This document shows, piece after piece, positions 1-8,692 of a stretch of DNA of 52,247 nucleotides. Position 1 is the first letter of the stretch. Every line of letters begins with the position of its first letter. The notes beneath the pieces were generated by a model. It was not told the origin of the DNA. It worked only from the letters and a program-made list of their open reading frames with translations, and did not search any database. Source of the stretch: Planctomycetota bacterium (GTDB taxonomy: Bacteria > Planctomycetota > JACQVX01); contig JACQVX010000178.1 of the NCBI GenBank assembly GCA_016209495.1, positions 1 to 52,247 on the forward strand, read 5' to 3'. Position numbers and translations under genes: made by a program.

Positions 1-417
1 AAGCCGCAGACCTACATGAACCTCAGCGGGGAGGCGGTCGGGGAGATGGTGGCGTTCTACAAGGTCGAGCCGCGAGACCTCCTGGTGGTCTGCGACGACA
101 TCGCCCTCCCCCTCGGCAGGCTGAGGGTCCGGGCGTCGGGTTCGAGCGGGGGGCAGAAGGGCCTGGACTCCATCCTACGGAGGCTGGGGCGGCGCGACGT
201 GCCCAGGCTGAGACTGGGCATCGGTGGCCCGCCGGGGAGGATGGACGCGACGGATTACGTGCTGGGGCGCTTCGGGGCCGCCGACCGGCAAGAGGTTGGT
301 GTCGCGGTGGAGGAGGCGGCCCTGGCCGTCGAGGTGTGGGTCCGCGAGGGCAGCGAGGCGACGATGAATCGGTTCAACGGGCCCCGCACAGCGGAGGACC
401 GTGAGGAGGAGGATTGA
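1..417 (+). CDS. pth: Peptidyl-tRNA hydrolase, C-terminal part (5' truncated by window edge)
   Basis: In-frame from base 1: KPQTYMNLSGEAV...VCDDIALPLGRLRVRASGSSGGQKGLDSI...RLRLGIGGPP, the Pth family signature; stop TGA at 415-417. Confidence 0.93.
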   Translation, partial: KPQTYMNLSGEAVGEMVAFYKVEPRDLLVVCDDIALPLGRLRVRASGSSGGQKGLDSILRRLGRRDVPRLRLGIGGPPGRMDATDYVLGRFGAADRQEVGVAVEEAALAVEVWVREGSEATMNRFNGPRTAEDREEED

Positions 418-980
418 GGCTCTACGAGGCGTTGTTCCTGGTGGACCCCAAGGAGGCGGCCCAGGACTGGGACGGGCTGGTGCAGCACATCCTCGGGCTG
501 TTCGGGAAGCACGGGGCCACGGTGGTCCGGGCCGACAAGTGGCGGGAGCGGAAACTGGCCTACGACGTGGCCGGGAACAAGCGAGGGATCTACTACCTGG
601 CCTACTTCCGTTCCCCCGGCGAGGCCATCGCGGAGATCCTCCGCGACGCCAATCTCTCGGAGCGGATCCTACGGGTGCTCATCGTCAAGTACGACGGCAC
701 CGAGGAGCAGATCCAGCAGACCCTGATCTTCGGCGCCGCCGACGAGGAGGAGCGCGACTCGGATGGGGAGAGGGACGACAGCATCTACGACCGGCGGGGC
801 GGCCGGAGGTTCCGGGAGGATGACGGCGGGCCGGACGGCCGCCACCATCGCGACCGGTCGGATGAAGAGGCAGTACGCCCGGAGGCCGACGCCACGGTGG
901 ACGAGGAGGGCCTCGACGGTCCCCCTCCCGATGGCCGGCGACCGCCGCCGGGTCGCGTGCGTTCCCCGGCGGACGCCTAG
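414..980 (+). CDS. rpsF: 30S ribosomal protein S6 with long charged C-terminal extension
   Basis: MRLYEALFLVDPKE...ATVVRADKWRERKLAYDVAGNKRGIYYLAYF; TTG start overlaps pth stop (TTGA); order rpsF-ssb-rpsR-rplI. Confidence 0.92.
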   Translation: MRLYEALFLVDPKEAAQDWDGLVQHILGLFGKHGATVVRADKWRERKLAYDVAGNKRGIYYLAYFRSPGEAIAEILRDANLSERILRVLIVKYDGTEEQIQQTLIFGAADEEERDSDGERDDSIYDRRGGRRFREDDGGPDGRHHRDRSDEEAVRPEADATVDEEGLDGPPPDGRRPPPGRVRSPADA

Positions 981-998
981 GCCGCGAGAGGGCATGCC

Positions 999-1445
999 GT
1001 GACGGGTCTGAATCGAGTCTACCTCCTGGGGCGATTGACCCGGGACCCGGAGCTGCGCTACACGGGCCAGGGGGCGGCCGTCTGCGATTTCGGAGTCGCC
1101 GTCAACCGGGTCTACACGGATGCCCGGGGCGAGCGGAAAGAGGAGGCCTGCTTCGTGGACTGCGTCGCCTGGGCCCGGCTCGCCGAGGTGGTACACGGGC
1201 ATCTGACGAAGGGCCGCCGCGTCCTCCTGGAGGGCCGGCTCCAGTACGACCAGTACCAGAGTGCGCAGGGAGAGCGGCGCTCCAGGCTCCGGGTCGTGGC
1301 GGAGAACGTGCAGTTCCTCGACGGCCCCCCCGGCACCGCCCGTCCGGGCGAGCGGGGCTCGGAGGACGAGCGGACGGACCCCGCGGACGAGGCGTTGGCG
1401 GACCCGCCGACGGCGGGTCCGCCCGCGGTGGACTATCCATTCTGA
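999..1445 (+). CDS. ssb: Single-stranded DNA-binding protein
   Basis: GTG start, MTGLNRVYLLGRLTRDPELRYTGQGAAVCDFGVAVNR; C-terminal ...VDYPF tip. Confidence 0.95.
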   Translation: MTGLNRVYLLGRLTRDPELRYTGQGAAVCDFGVAVNRVYTDARGERKEEACFVDCVAWARLAEVVHGHLTKGRRVLLEGRLQYDQYQSAQGERRSRLRVVAENVQFLDGPPGTARPGERGSEDERTDPADEALADPPTAGPPAVDYPF

Positions 1446-1520
1446 TGCCCGGGGGGGAGGCCTCGGCCCCCCCCCCGATACGCCCCTCGGGGGGAATGCG
1501 ATGGCAATGGAGACGACGAG

Positions 1521-1748
1521 ATGATGCGAGGCGGGAATTTTGGCAAGGAATCCAGCCGGTGCCGGTTCTGTCGGGACAAGGTCTATCACATCGACCACAA
1601 GGACCTGCAGTCGCTGCAGAAGCTGTGCACCGCCCAGGGGAAGATCTTCTCCCGGAAGCGCTCGGGTAACTGCGCCTTCCATCAGCGCTCGGCCAAGGCG
1701 GCCTTCAAGCGCGCGAGGTACATGGCGCTCATGCCCTATGTGGGGTAG
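1521..1748 (+). CDS. rpsR: 30S ribosomal protein S18
   Basis: CRFCRDKVYHIDHKD...GKIFSRKRSGNCAFHQRSAKAAFKRARYMALMPYV. Confidence 0.96.
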   Translation: MMRGGNFGKESSRCRFCRDKVYHIDHKDLQSLQKLCTAQGKIFSRKRSGNCAFHQRSAKAAFKRARYMALMPYVG

Positions 1749-1768
1749 GGGAAGGAGGCGATAGGGTC

Positions 1769-2314
1769 ATGGTGAAGGTCCTCTTGCGAGAGAACGTCGA
1801 GAAGCTGGGGCGGATCGGCGACGTGGTGGACGTGCGTCCCGGGTATGCCCGGAACTACCTCCTCCCCTATGGCGTGGCCATGGACGTGACGCCGGCGAAC
1901 GTTCGCCGCATGGAGAAGGAGAAGGCGCGGCTCCTGATCCTGGAGGAGCAGCGCAAGACGGACCTCACCCACGTGGCCGCACGGCTCGCCGAGGCGTCGG
2001 TGACCATCGTGGCGCAGGCCAACGAGGAGGGGCACCTCTACGGCTCCGTGACACCCCGCCAGATCGCCCATGCCCTGGAGGAACAGGGCTTCCCCGTGGA
2101 GGCCCGGATGGTGGTCCAGGAGAAGCCCATCAAGGAACTGGGCGTGGTCCGGGACGTGGAGATCCATCTGCACTCGGAGGTGGTGGCCCGGATCACCGTC
2201 TTCGTCGTCGAGGAGGGGCGTCCCCCCGACGCCGCGGCCCCCGTCGCGGGGTCCCTGGCGGCGGAAGGCACGTCCGTGGTGACCGAGACCGGAAAGGCCC
2301 CGGTCACGGCCTGA
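1769..2314 (+). CDS. rplI: 50S ribosomal protein L9
   Basis: MVKVLLRENVEKLGRIGDVVDVRPGYARNYLLPYGVA. Confidence 0.97.
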   Translation: MVKVLLRENVEKLGRIGDVVDVRPGYARNYLLPYGVAMDVTPANVRRMEKEKARLLILEEQRKTDLTHVAARLAEASVTIVAQANEEGHLYGSVTPRQIAHALEEQGFPVEARMVVQEKPIKELGVVRDVEIHLHSEVVARITVFVVEEGRPPDAAAPVAGSLAAEGTSVVTETGKAPVTA

Positions 2315-2363
2315 GTCCGGGGACTGCTCGGTCCCCTCCAGCGTTCGTGCGCATCCGGCGGCC

Positions 2364-3815
2364 ATGGGCGACCCTCCCCACCGAGGGTTGACGGCCGCGG
2401 TCCAAGAGGCCGCCCTGGGCGCGGCCGTCCGGAGGGCTCCTTCCTTGCCTGTCGAAACGCTGTTCGACCGGGAACCCCCGCGCGACCTCGAGGCCGAGAT
2501 GTCCGTCCTGGGCGCCGTCCTCCTGGAGAACACCGTCGCGGACGTGGTCTTCCAGATCCTCCGACCGGAGCACTTCTACGACCTCAAGAACCGTCTCGTC
2601 TTCCAGGCCATGATGGCCCTGATCGAGGCGGGGCACCCCGTGGACGCCGTCACCTGCAAGGCCGAACTGGAGCGCACCGGGGACCTGGAGACGGCGGGGG
2701 GCGCCGCCTACCTGGCGGACCTCCTGGCGAGGGTGCCCACGGCGGCCAACGCGGAGCACTACGCGGGGATCGTCCGTGAGAAGGCGCTCCTGCGCTCGCT
2801 CATCCGATGCGCCACCGAGATCGTCAAGGACGCCTACGAATCCCCGGACCGGCCGGACGCGGTGGTGGACAAGGCGCAGCAGAGCATCTTCGACGTGGCG
2901 GGCCGGCGGCACGAGGCGGCCACCGAGGACCTGCGGCAGGTGCTCCACGACATCTTCCTCCAGATCGATGGAAAGGCCGAGGGGGAGGGGCTGTGCTCGG
3001 GCTTCTCGGTCCTGGACGAGCTGACCCAGGGTCTCCAGCCCGGGGAGCTCACCGTCCTGGCCGCCCGCCCCTCCATGGGGAAGACCACCCTCGCCCTGAA
3101 CGTCGTCGAGCACGTGGTCCTCCGTGAGCGGAAGGCCGTCGCCCTCTTCAGCATGGAGATGGGCCGGCACCAGGTGGCCAGGAACATGCTCTGCGGGCGG
3201 GCCCGGGTGGACTCCCATCGCTTCCGGAAGGGCCTGCTCAGCGACGTGGAGGTGGACAGGCTGCGGGACGCCGCGGGGGACTTCTACGAGGCGCCCCTCT
3301 ATATCGACGACACGCCCATGGGCCTCACCCCCATGGAGCTCCGGGCCAAGGCCCGGCGTCTGAGGGCCCAGCACGACATCGCCCTGGTGGTGGTGGACTA
3401 CCTGCAGCTCATGTCCTGTCCCGGCGAGGAGAACCGGGTCCAGGAGATCTCCAGGATCAGCCGCTCCCTGAAGGGGCTGGCGCGGGACCTGAAGCTCCCG
3501 GTGCTGGCCCTGGGGCAGCTCAACCGGGGCGTGGAGAGCCGCGAGAGCAACCGCCCCCGGATGAGCGACCTCCGGGAGTCCGGCTCCATCGAACAGGATG
3601 CGGATGTGATCCTCCTCCTGCACCGGGCCTCGTACTACAAGCACAAGGGGCGGGACGAGCAGGCCGACACCGATGAGGACCGGTCCGCCGAGCTCATCGT
3701 GGCCAAGCAGCGGAACGGCCCCACGGGCAACGTGGACCTGGTGTTCCTCCGGGAATTCATGCGCTTCGAGAGCCTCGCGCGGGAGCCGGTGCCCGTCGCG
3801 CCCCATGGGGGGTGA
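2364..3815 (+). CDS. dnaB: Replicative DNA helicase DnaB
   Basis: N-domain PRDLEAEMSVLGAVLLEN; Walker A ARPSMGKTTLALN; VVVDYLQLM; SDLRESGSIEQDADVILLLHR. Confidence 0.97.
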   Translation: MGDPPHRGLTAAVQEAALGAAVRRAPSLPVETLFDREPPRDLEAEMSVLGAVLLENTVADVVFQILRPEHFYDLKNRLVFQAMMALIEAGHPVDAVTCKAELERTGDLETAGGAAYLADLLARVPTAANAEHYAGIVREKALLRSLIRCATEIVKDAYESPDRPDAVVDKAQQSIFDVAGRRHEAATEDLRQVLHDIFLQIDGKAEGEGLCSGFSVLDELTQGLQPGELTVLAARPSMGKTTLALNVVEHVVLRERKAVALFSMEMGRHQVARNMLCGRARVDSHRFRKGLLSDVEVDRLRDAAGDFYEAPLYIDDTPMGLTPMELRAKARRLRAQHDIALVVVDYLQLMSCPGEENRVQEISRISRSLKGLARDLKLPVLALGQLNRGVESRESNRPRMSDLRESGSIEQDADVILLLHRASYYKHKGRDEQADTDEDRSAELIVAKQRNGPTGNVDLVFLREFMRFESLAREPVPVAPHGG

Positions 3816-6168
3816 CCCCGTCAGGGGCGGCCCGCGCGTGGGACCGTGGCTCGCTCCCCTGCTGCTCGTGGCCGCCGGGGCCCTGAGCGCCTCCGCCCAG
3901 GACCGGGTGGTCCAGGGCGTGGAGTTCGCGGGGAACCGGAGGCTCACCGCGAGCCACCTCCGGACGCAGGTCAAGACCCGCGAGGGCCGGCGCTTCTCCC
4001 GGAGCGACGCCTACGAGGACGTCAACCGGCTCTACGGCCTGGGGGACTTCTCGTACGTGGACGTGAACCTCGACGAGGGGTACGAGGGTGGCGTGAGGGT
4101 CCGCTTCACCGTGGTGGAGAGGCTGAAGGTGGAGGCCATCTACCTGGAGGGGCGCCGGCATGTGCGGCGGACGGACGTCCTGGAACTGCTACAGACCGCC
4201 GAGGGGAAGCTGCTCAGCGACTATCTCCTGAAGGCGGACGCGGAGGCCATCGAGACCCTCTACCGGGAGAAGGGCTACCTCTTCGCCCGGGTCGAGCCCC
4301 GCATCTCCGAGGGGACCGAGGGGGCGGAGGTCACCTTCGCCATCTCCGAGGGGCCGCTGGTGCGGGTGGAGCGGCTCCACATCCGGGGGAACCGCGAGGT
4401 CACGGATAAGACCCTGGCCAAGCTGGCGGAGACGCGAGCCACCGGGTGGCTGGGCTGGCTCAACCCCACCACCTACGACCCGGAGGTCTTCGACGACGAC
4501 CTGGAGCGCCTGCGGGCCTATTACCGGTCCCAGGGCTACGTGGACGTCGAGGTGCGTTGCGACGGATTCCGTCTGAGCGAGGACAAGACCCGGTTGCACC
4601 TCACGGTGGGGATCCGCGAGGGGCCCCGCTACACGGTGGAATCCATCGAGATCCACGGGAACACGGTCTTCCCGACGCCCATCCTGATGGACGAGGTGAA
4701 GCTCAAGCCGGGCGACCCCTTCCTCGGGGACAAGCTGCAGGAGTCCCTGGACGCCATCGAGAGGCTCTACGGGAGGCGTGCCTACATCTTCGCGAGGCCC
4801 GTGGTCTCCGCCATCTACGCGGAGGGTGGCCCGAGGGTGGCGCTGCGCATCGACATGGAGGAGGGCGAGCGGATCTACGTGGAGAAGATCCGCTTCCGCG
4901 GCAACACCAAGACCCGGGACAAGGTCATCCGTCGGGAGCTGGTCTTCTACCCGGGCCAGGCCTACGACTCGGAGAAGGTGGACGAATCCCTGGCCCGGGT
5001 GGCGAAGCTGCGGGTCTTCAAGCCCGGCAGCGTGAGGCTGGACTTCGAGGAGGGGTCGGCGCCCAACACCCGCGACGTGGTGATGGAGGTGGAGGAGGAT
5101 CGGACCGGGGCATTCCTCTTCGGCGGGGGTGTGGCCTCCAACGTGGGGGCCTTCGGGAACATCGCCCTCACCCAGCGCAACTTCGACCTCTTCGACGTCC
5201 CCAGGTCGTGGGACGACTTCCTCGGCGGCCATTCCTGGGTCGGTGCCGGGCAGCAGCTCTCGCTCCGCCTCCAGCCCGGCTTCGATCGTTCCGTCTATCA
5301 GCTCCACTTCAGCGAGCCCTACCTCCTGGACCGGCCCGTGTCCCTCGCCACGGACTTCTATTTCTTCGACCGGTTCCGGAGGGACTACACGGAGCAGCGT
5401 CTGGGCGGGTCCGTGGGGCTGGGGCGGCGTTTCCAGCGCGACCTCTCGGTGGACCTCACCTACCGGCTGGAGGACGTGTCCATCTTCGACGTGGAGGTGG
5501 ACGCCCCCAGCGACGTGGTGGCGGTGGAGGGTCGGACCACCCTCTCCTCCCTCACCCTCGGAGCCGCCTACAACCGCCAGCGGCTGGACCCGCGCGCCGT
5601 CTTGCCCTACCAGGGATACGAGGTCTCCGCCTCCTGCGAGCTGGGGGGCAACTTCCTGGGCGGCGAGGTGGACTTCTCCAAGTGGGTGCTGGGGGCCGAG
5701 CAGGCCTGGACACTCTACCGGCGGGAGGACGAGCGCCGAACCATCCTCATGGCCCGGGCACGGGCCGGGTGGATGGAGCCCAACGGACGGACGGACGCCA
5801 TCCCCATCTACGAGCGCTTCTACATGGGGGGCCCCGGCACCGTCCGCGGCTTCGAGTATAGGGGCATAGGTCCGCGCGAGCTGGGAGAGCCCATCGGCGG
5901 CACGGTCACCACCTACGGCGGGGCGGAGCTCAGCCAGCCCCTCTACGAAGACGTGTTCCGCGCCATCGCATTCCTGGACGCCGGCAACCTGGCGGCGGAC
6001 GTGGAGGACTACGAGGCGGACGCCCTCCGGTCGGCCTACGGGGCGGGGTTGCGCATCTACGTCCCCATCTTCCCCCAGCCCATCGCCCTCGACTTCGGCT
6101 TCCCGATCCAGGAGGAGCCCGAGGACGAACGCAGGACCTTCCATTTCAGCATCGGGTTCGGGTTCTGA
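3805..6168 (+). CDS. bamA: Outer membrane protein assembly factor BamA (POTRA repeats + Omp85 barrel)
   Basis: Signal peptide-like N-terminus APLLLVAAGALSASAQDR, repeated POTRA modules (I.I.GN..), C-terminal RGFEYRGIGPRE...GGAELSQPL and terminal aromatic F. ATG at 3805 overlaps dnaB end; the longer ORF from 3673 runs back into dnaB. Confidence 0.9.
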   Translation: MGGDPVRGGPRVGPWLAPLLLVAAGALSASAQDRVVQGVEFAGNRRLTASHLRTQVKTREGRRFSRSDAYEDVNRLYGLGDFSYVDVNLDEGYEGGVRVRFTVVERLKVEAIYLEGRRHVRRTDVLELLQTAEGKLLSDYLLKADAEAIETLYREKGYLFARVEPRISEGTEGAEVTFAISEGPLVRVERLHIRGNREVTDKTLAKLAETRATGWLGWLNPTTYDPEVFDDDLERLRAYYRSQGYVDVEVRCDGFRLSEDKTRLHLTVGIREGPRYTVESIEIHGNTVFPTPILMDEVKLKPGDPFLGDKLQESLDAIERLYGRRAYIFARPVVSAIYAEGGPRVALRIDMEEGERIYVEKIRFRGNTKTRDKVIRRELVFYPGQAYDSEKVDESLARVAKLRVFKPGSVRLDFEEGSAPNTRDVVMEVEEDRTGAFLFGGGVASNVGAFGNIALTQRNFDLFDVPRSWDDFLGGHSWVGAGQQLSLRLQPGFDRSVYQLHFSEPYLLDRPVSLATDFYFFDRFRRDYTEQRLGGSVGLGRRFQRDLSVDLTYRLEDVSIFDVEVDAPSDVVAVEGRTTLSSLTLGAAYNRQRLDPRAVLPYQGYEVSASCELGGNFLGGEVDFSKWVLGAEQAWTLYRREDERRTILMARARAGWMEPNGRTDAIPIYERFYMGGPGTVRGFEYRGIGPRELGEPIGGTVTTYGGAELSQPLYEDVFRAIAFLDAGNLAADVEDYEADALRSAYGAGLRIYVPIFPQPIALDFGFPIQEEPEDERRTFHFSIGFGF

Positions 6169-6200
6169 TCCGGGTCCACCGCGGGGTCTGTCTGCTGGAG

Positions 6201-6365
6201 GTGCGCGAGGCCATCGCCCTCAAGGAGCTGGAACTCCGGCTGGGCCTGGAGGGGGCCATCCTGGCGCGCCTCTCCGAACGCGTGGTCGTCATCACCCCGG
6301 AGGCCGCTCGCGCGCTGAGGGAGCGTCTCGCCGCCCAGGGGCGGCCGCCCAGGGTGGCGCGCTGA
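6201..6365 (+). CDS. Small ORF between bamA and the helicase-associated-domain protein, function unknown
   Basis: Open frame with GTG at 6201 (possible CTG at 6165): VREAIALKELELRLGLEGAILARLSERVVVITPEAARALRERLAAQGRPPRVAR, stop 6363-6365; short, start uncertain. Confidence 0.4.
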   Translation: MREAIALKELELRLGLEGAILARLSERVVVITPEAARALRERLAAQGRPPRVAR

Positions 6366-6391
6366 GGGCGGGGGCCGAAGAGGTCGCCGAC

Positions 6392-7948
6392 GTGCAGGAG
6401 CCCGACCTGGACGCCCTCTCGCGGGACCTGGTCGTCCTGGTGCGGGCCGTCGAGAGGGAGCCACCCCGTCTCCTGGCCGACGGGCTCCCGGGCCGGCGGT
6501 TCCTGCGCCTCCTGGACCCGCTCCTGGGCCGTCCGGACGGGGCGCGGGGAGAGGGGCCCCTGGATTCCTTCCACCGGAGCGATCGGCCGCTCCTCGTCCT
6601 GGACCTGGCCATGGGGCTGGGGCTCGCGCGCGTGGAGGGCGCGCGACTGGTGGGCGCGGGCGAGGAGGCACTGCTCCGCCACCTGGGCCGTCCCCAGCGC
6701 GAGCGCGTGCAGGCTTGCTTCGAGGCCTGGCTGCGCCTGGGGCGCTGGCTGGACCTCTTCCACGTCCCGGAGCTCGTCTTCCTTCGCGAGGCGGCCTACT
6801 ACAGCGACGACCGGGAGCCCTTCGAGCGCCGGCACTCGGAGGCGAGGCGCCTGGTGGTCGCCATGCTCGACCCCCTGGGACCGTCGGTCTGGACGGCCGC
6901 GGCGGACGTGGCCCGCCGCGTGGAGACCCTCCACCCCTGGTTCCTCTTCGGCGAGCCCGCCCGGCACGGCCAGCACTATCGCTGGGTCTTCGAGAGGGAC
7001 GGCCCACGGGAGGGGAGGGGGCTCCCCCGGGAGGGTCACTGGCACCGGGTCGAGGGACGGTTCGTGCACAGGGTTCTCCTCGGCTCCCTCTTCGATCTGG
7101 GCCTCACTCGCCGGGCGCTGGCCGCGGACGGGCGTCCCGTCTTCGCCCTGACGCCGGAGGGGGCGTGGTGCCTGGGGCTGGGGCCGGAGCCCCCGCCGCG
7201 GGTCCGGGGGGCCGGTCCAGGCCTGGTGGTCCAGGCCGACTTCGAGGTCCTGGCCTACGCGGACAGCCTGGACCCCATGGACCTCGCCCGCCTCTCGCGC
7301 TTCGCGGAACAGCGGTCCGGAGGACCCGTGCCGGCCTTCCGGATCCACCGGGCGGGTGTCCTGCGGTCCCTGGGGGCAGGGGCCGGCGGCGACGAGCGTA
7401 GCCTCCTGGAGTCCCTTTCCGCGGCCCCCCTGCCGCCCAACGTCGCCTACGAGCTGGAGGCCTGGTCCCGCCAGCACGGCGACGTCACCCTGTGGCCATC
7501 GGCCACGGTCGTGGAGTTCGAGTCCGGCGCCGAGCGGGACGCCTTCGTGGCCGCCCGAGGGACCGCGCTGGGCGCGGCCCGAGCGCTGGGGGAGAGATGC
7601 CTCCAGGTCCCTGGCGAGGTGGACCTGCGCGGGGTCCTGGAGGGGCCGGTGGCCTGGCTGGCGTGCGACGACCCGGGACGCCGTCCCCTGGTGGTGAAGG
7701 AGGACGGGCAGGTGCTCCTGGCAAGGGACGAGGCCGACCTGGATACCCTGCACCGCCTGCGGCTCCTGGCCCAGTCCGCGTGGGAGGACGACGAGGAGCT
7801 GGCCTTCGAGCTGAACCCCGCAGCCCTCCGGCGCGCCCGCCGCCAGCACGGGCTGGACGCGGAGGCCGCGCGGGCCTTCCTGGAGGGCCGCTCGTGCACA
7901 GGGCTCCCGGGCCCCCTGGCGGAGCGCATCGAGAGGGAAATGGGGTAG
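6392..7948 (+). CDS. Helicase-associated (XPB/Ssl2 N-terminal-like, Helicase_C_3 type) domain protein without an ATPase domain
   Basis: GLVVQADFEVLAYADSLDPMDLARLSRFAEQ...FRIHRAGVLRSL...PLPPNVAYELEAWSRQHGDVTLWPSATVVEF resembles the helicase-associated domain; no Walker motifs seen. Confidence 0.6.
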   Translation: MQEPDLDALSRDLVVLVRAVEREPPRLLADGLPGRRFLRLLDPLLGRPDGARGEGPLDSFHRSDRPLLVLDLAMGLGLARVEGARLVGAGEEALLRHLGRPQRERVQACFEAWLRLGRWLDLFHVPELVFLREAAYYSDDREPFERRHSEARRLVVAMLDPLGPSVWTAAADVARRVETLHPWFLFGEPARHGQHYRWVFERDGPREGRGLPREGHWHRVEGRFVHRVLLGSLFDLGLTRRALAADGRPVFALTPEGAWCLGLGPEPPPRVRGAGPGLVVQADFEVLAYADSLDPMDLARLSRFAEQRSGGPVPAFRIHRAGVLRSLGAGAGGDERSLLESLSAAPLPPNVAYELEAWSRQHGDVTLWPSATVVEFESGAERDAFVAARGTALGAARALGERCLQVPGEVDLRGVLEGPVAWLACDDPGRRPLVVKEDGQVLLARDEADLDTLHRLRLLAQSAWEDDEELAFELNPAALRRARRQHGLDAEAARAFLEGRSCTGLPGPLAERIEREMG

Positions 7949-8131
7949 GGGGTCGGTCCTGAACGGATACGGAGGTCGAACCGGAGGCCTCCAGGGAAGG
8001 ACTGGACTGGCGTGCAGGCGAACGTGTAGGGGAACGTGACGCCCACGCCCACGCCCTCGGCCACGCGGGATCGGTGCACTCTGCCCGTGAGGCGGCCCAG
8101 GAGTCGCGACGCCCCGGGGCGCCCGCCGCCC

Positions 8132-8160
8132 TTGACACCCCCACCACGCGGGGGTACACA
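8132..8160 (+). promoter_or_regulatory. Candidate sigma70-type promoter for mcsA-mcsB-clpC with a palindrome in the spacer
   Basis: TTGACA (8132-8137), 17-nt spacer, TACACA (8155-8160); ACCCCC-N7-GGGGGT inverted repeat at 8137-8155. Confidence 0.45.
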
Positions 8161-8185
8161 GTTGGCCTCTTGCCTGGAGATCCGC

Positions 8186-8692
8186 GTGATCTGCGAGGGT
8201 TGCAACCAGAACGTGGCGACGGTGCATCTCACCGAGATCGTCAAGCAGACGAAGAAGGAGGTCCACCTCTGCGAGGCCTGCGCGGAGGAGCGGGGGGTGA
8301 CGAAGAAGGCCCCGTTCAGCATCAGCGACCTCCTGGGCGGCCTGGCGGAGCCCCAGCCCGCGGAGAAGGAGGAGGCGGCGGCCCCGACCCAGGACTGCCC
8401 CCGCTGCGGCCTCAGCTACGCCGACTTCCGGGCCCATGGCCGCCTGGGCTGTCCGGAGGACTACCGGGTCTTCGGCAAGCTGCTCCTTCCGCTCCTGGAG
8501 AAGATCCATGGCAATACCCAGCACCTGGGCCGTGTCCCGAAGCGCGCGGGGGAGCGGGTCCTCCGGGAGAAGGAGCTGATGCAGCTCCGGGAGGAGCTGA
8601 GGCGCGCCATCGACCGGGAGGAGTATGAGCACGCCGCCGAGCTTCGGGACCGCATCTACCGGCTGAAGGAGCCCTCCGGTGGAAATAGCTGA
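8186..8692 (+). CDS. mcsA: McsA, UvrB/UvrC-motif zinc protein, activator of the protein arginine kinase
   Basis: CEGCNQNVATVHLTEIV...CEACAEERG, CPRCGLSYADF, C-terminal REELRRAIDREEYEHAAELRDRI (UVR motif); adjacent to mcsB. GTG 8186 chosen; TTG 8162 possible. Confidence 0.88.
   Translation: MICEGCNQNVATVHLTEIVKQTKKEVHLCEACAEERGVTKKAPFSISDLLGGLAEPQPAEKEEAAAPTQDCPRCGLSYADFRAHGRLGCPEDYRVFGKLLLPLLEKIHGNTQHLGRVPKRAGERVLREKELMQLREELRRAIDREEYEHAAELRDRIYRLKEPSGGNS

Noticed and set aside
6165-6200. CTG start for the small ORF overlapping the bamA stop
   Set aside because: No Shine-Dalgarno visible upstream, unlike the gpmI CTG; GTG 6201 preferred
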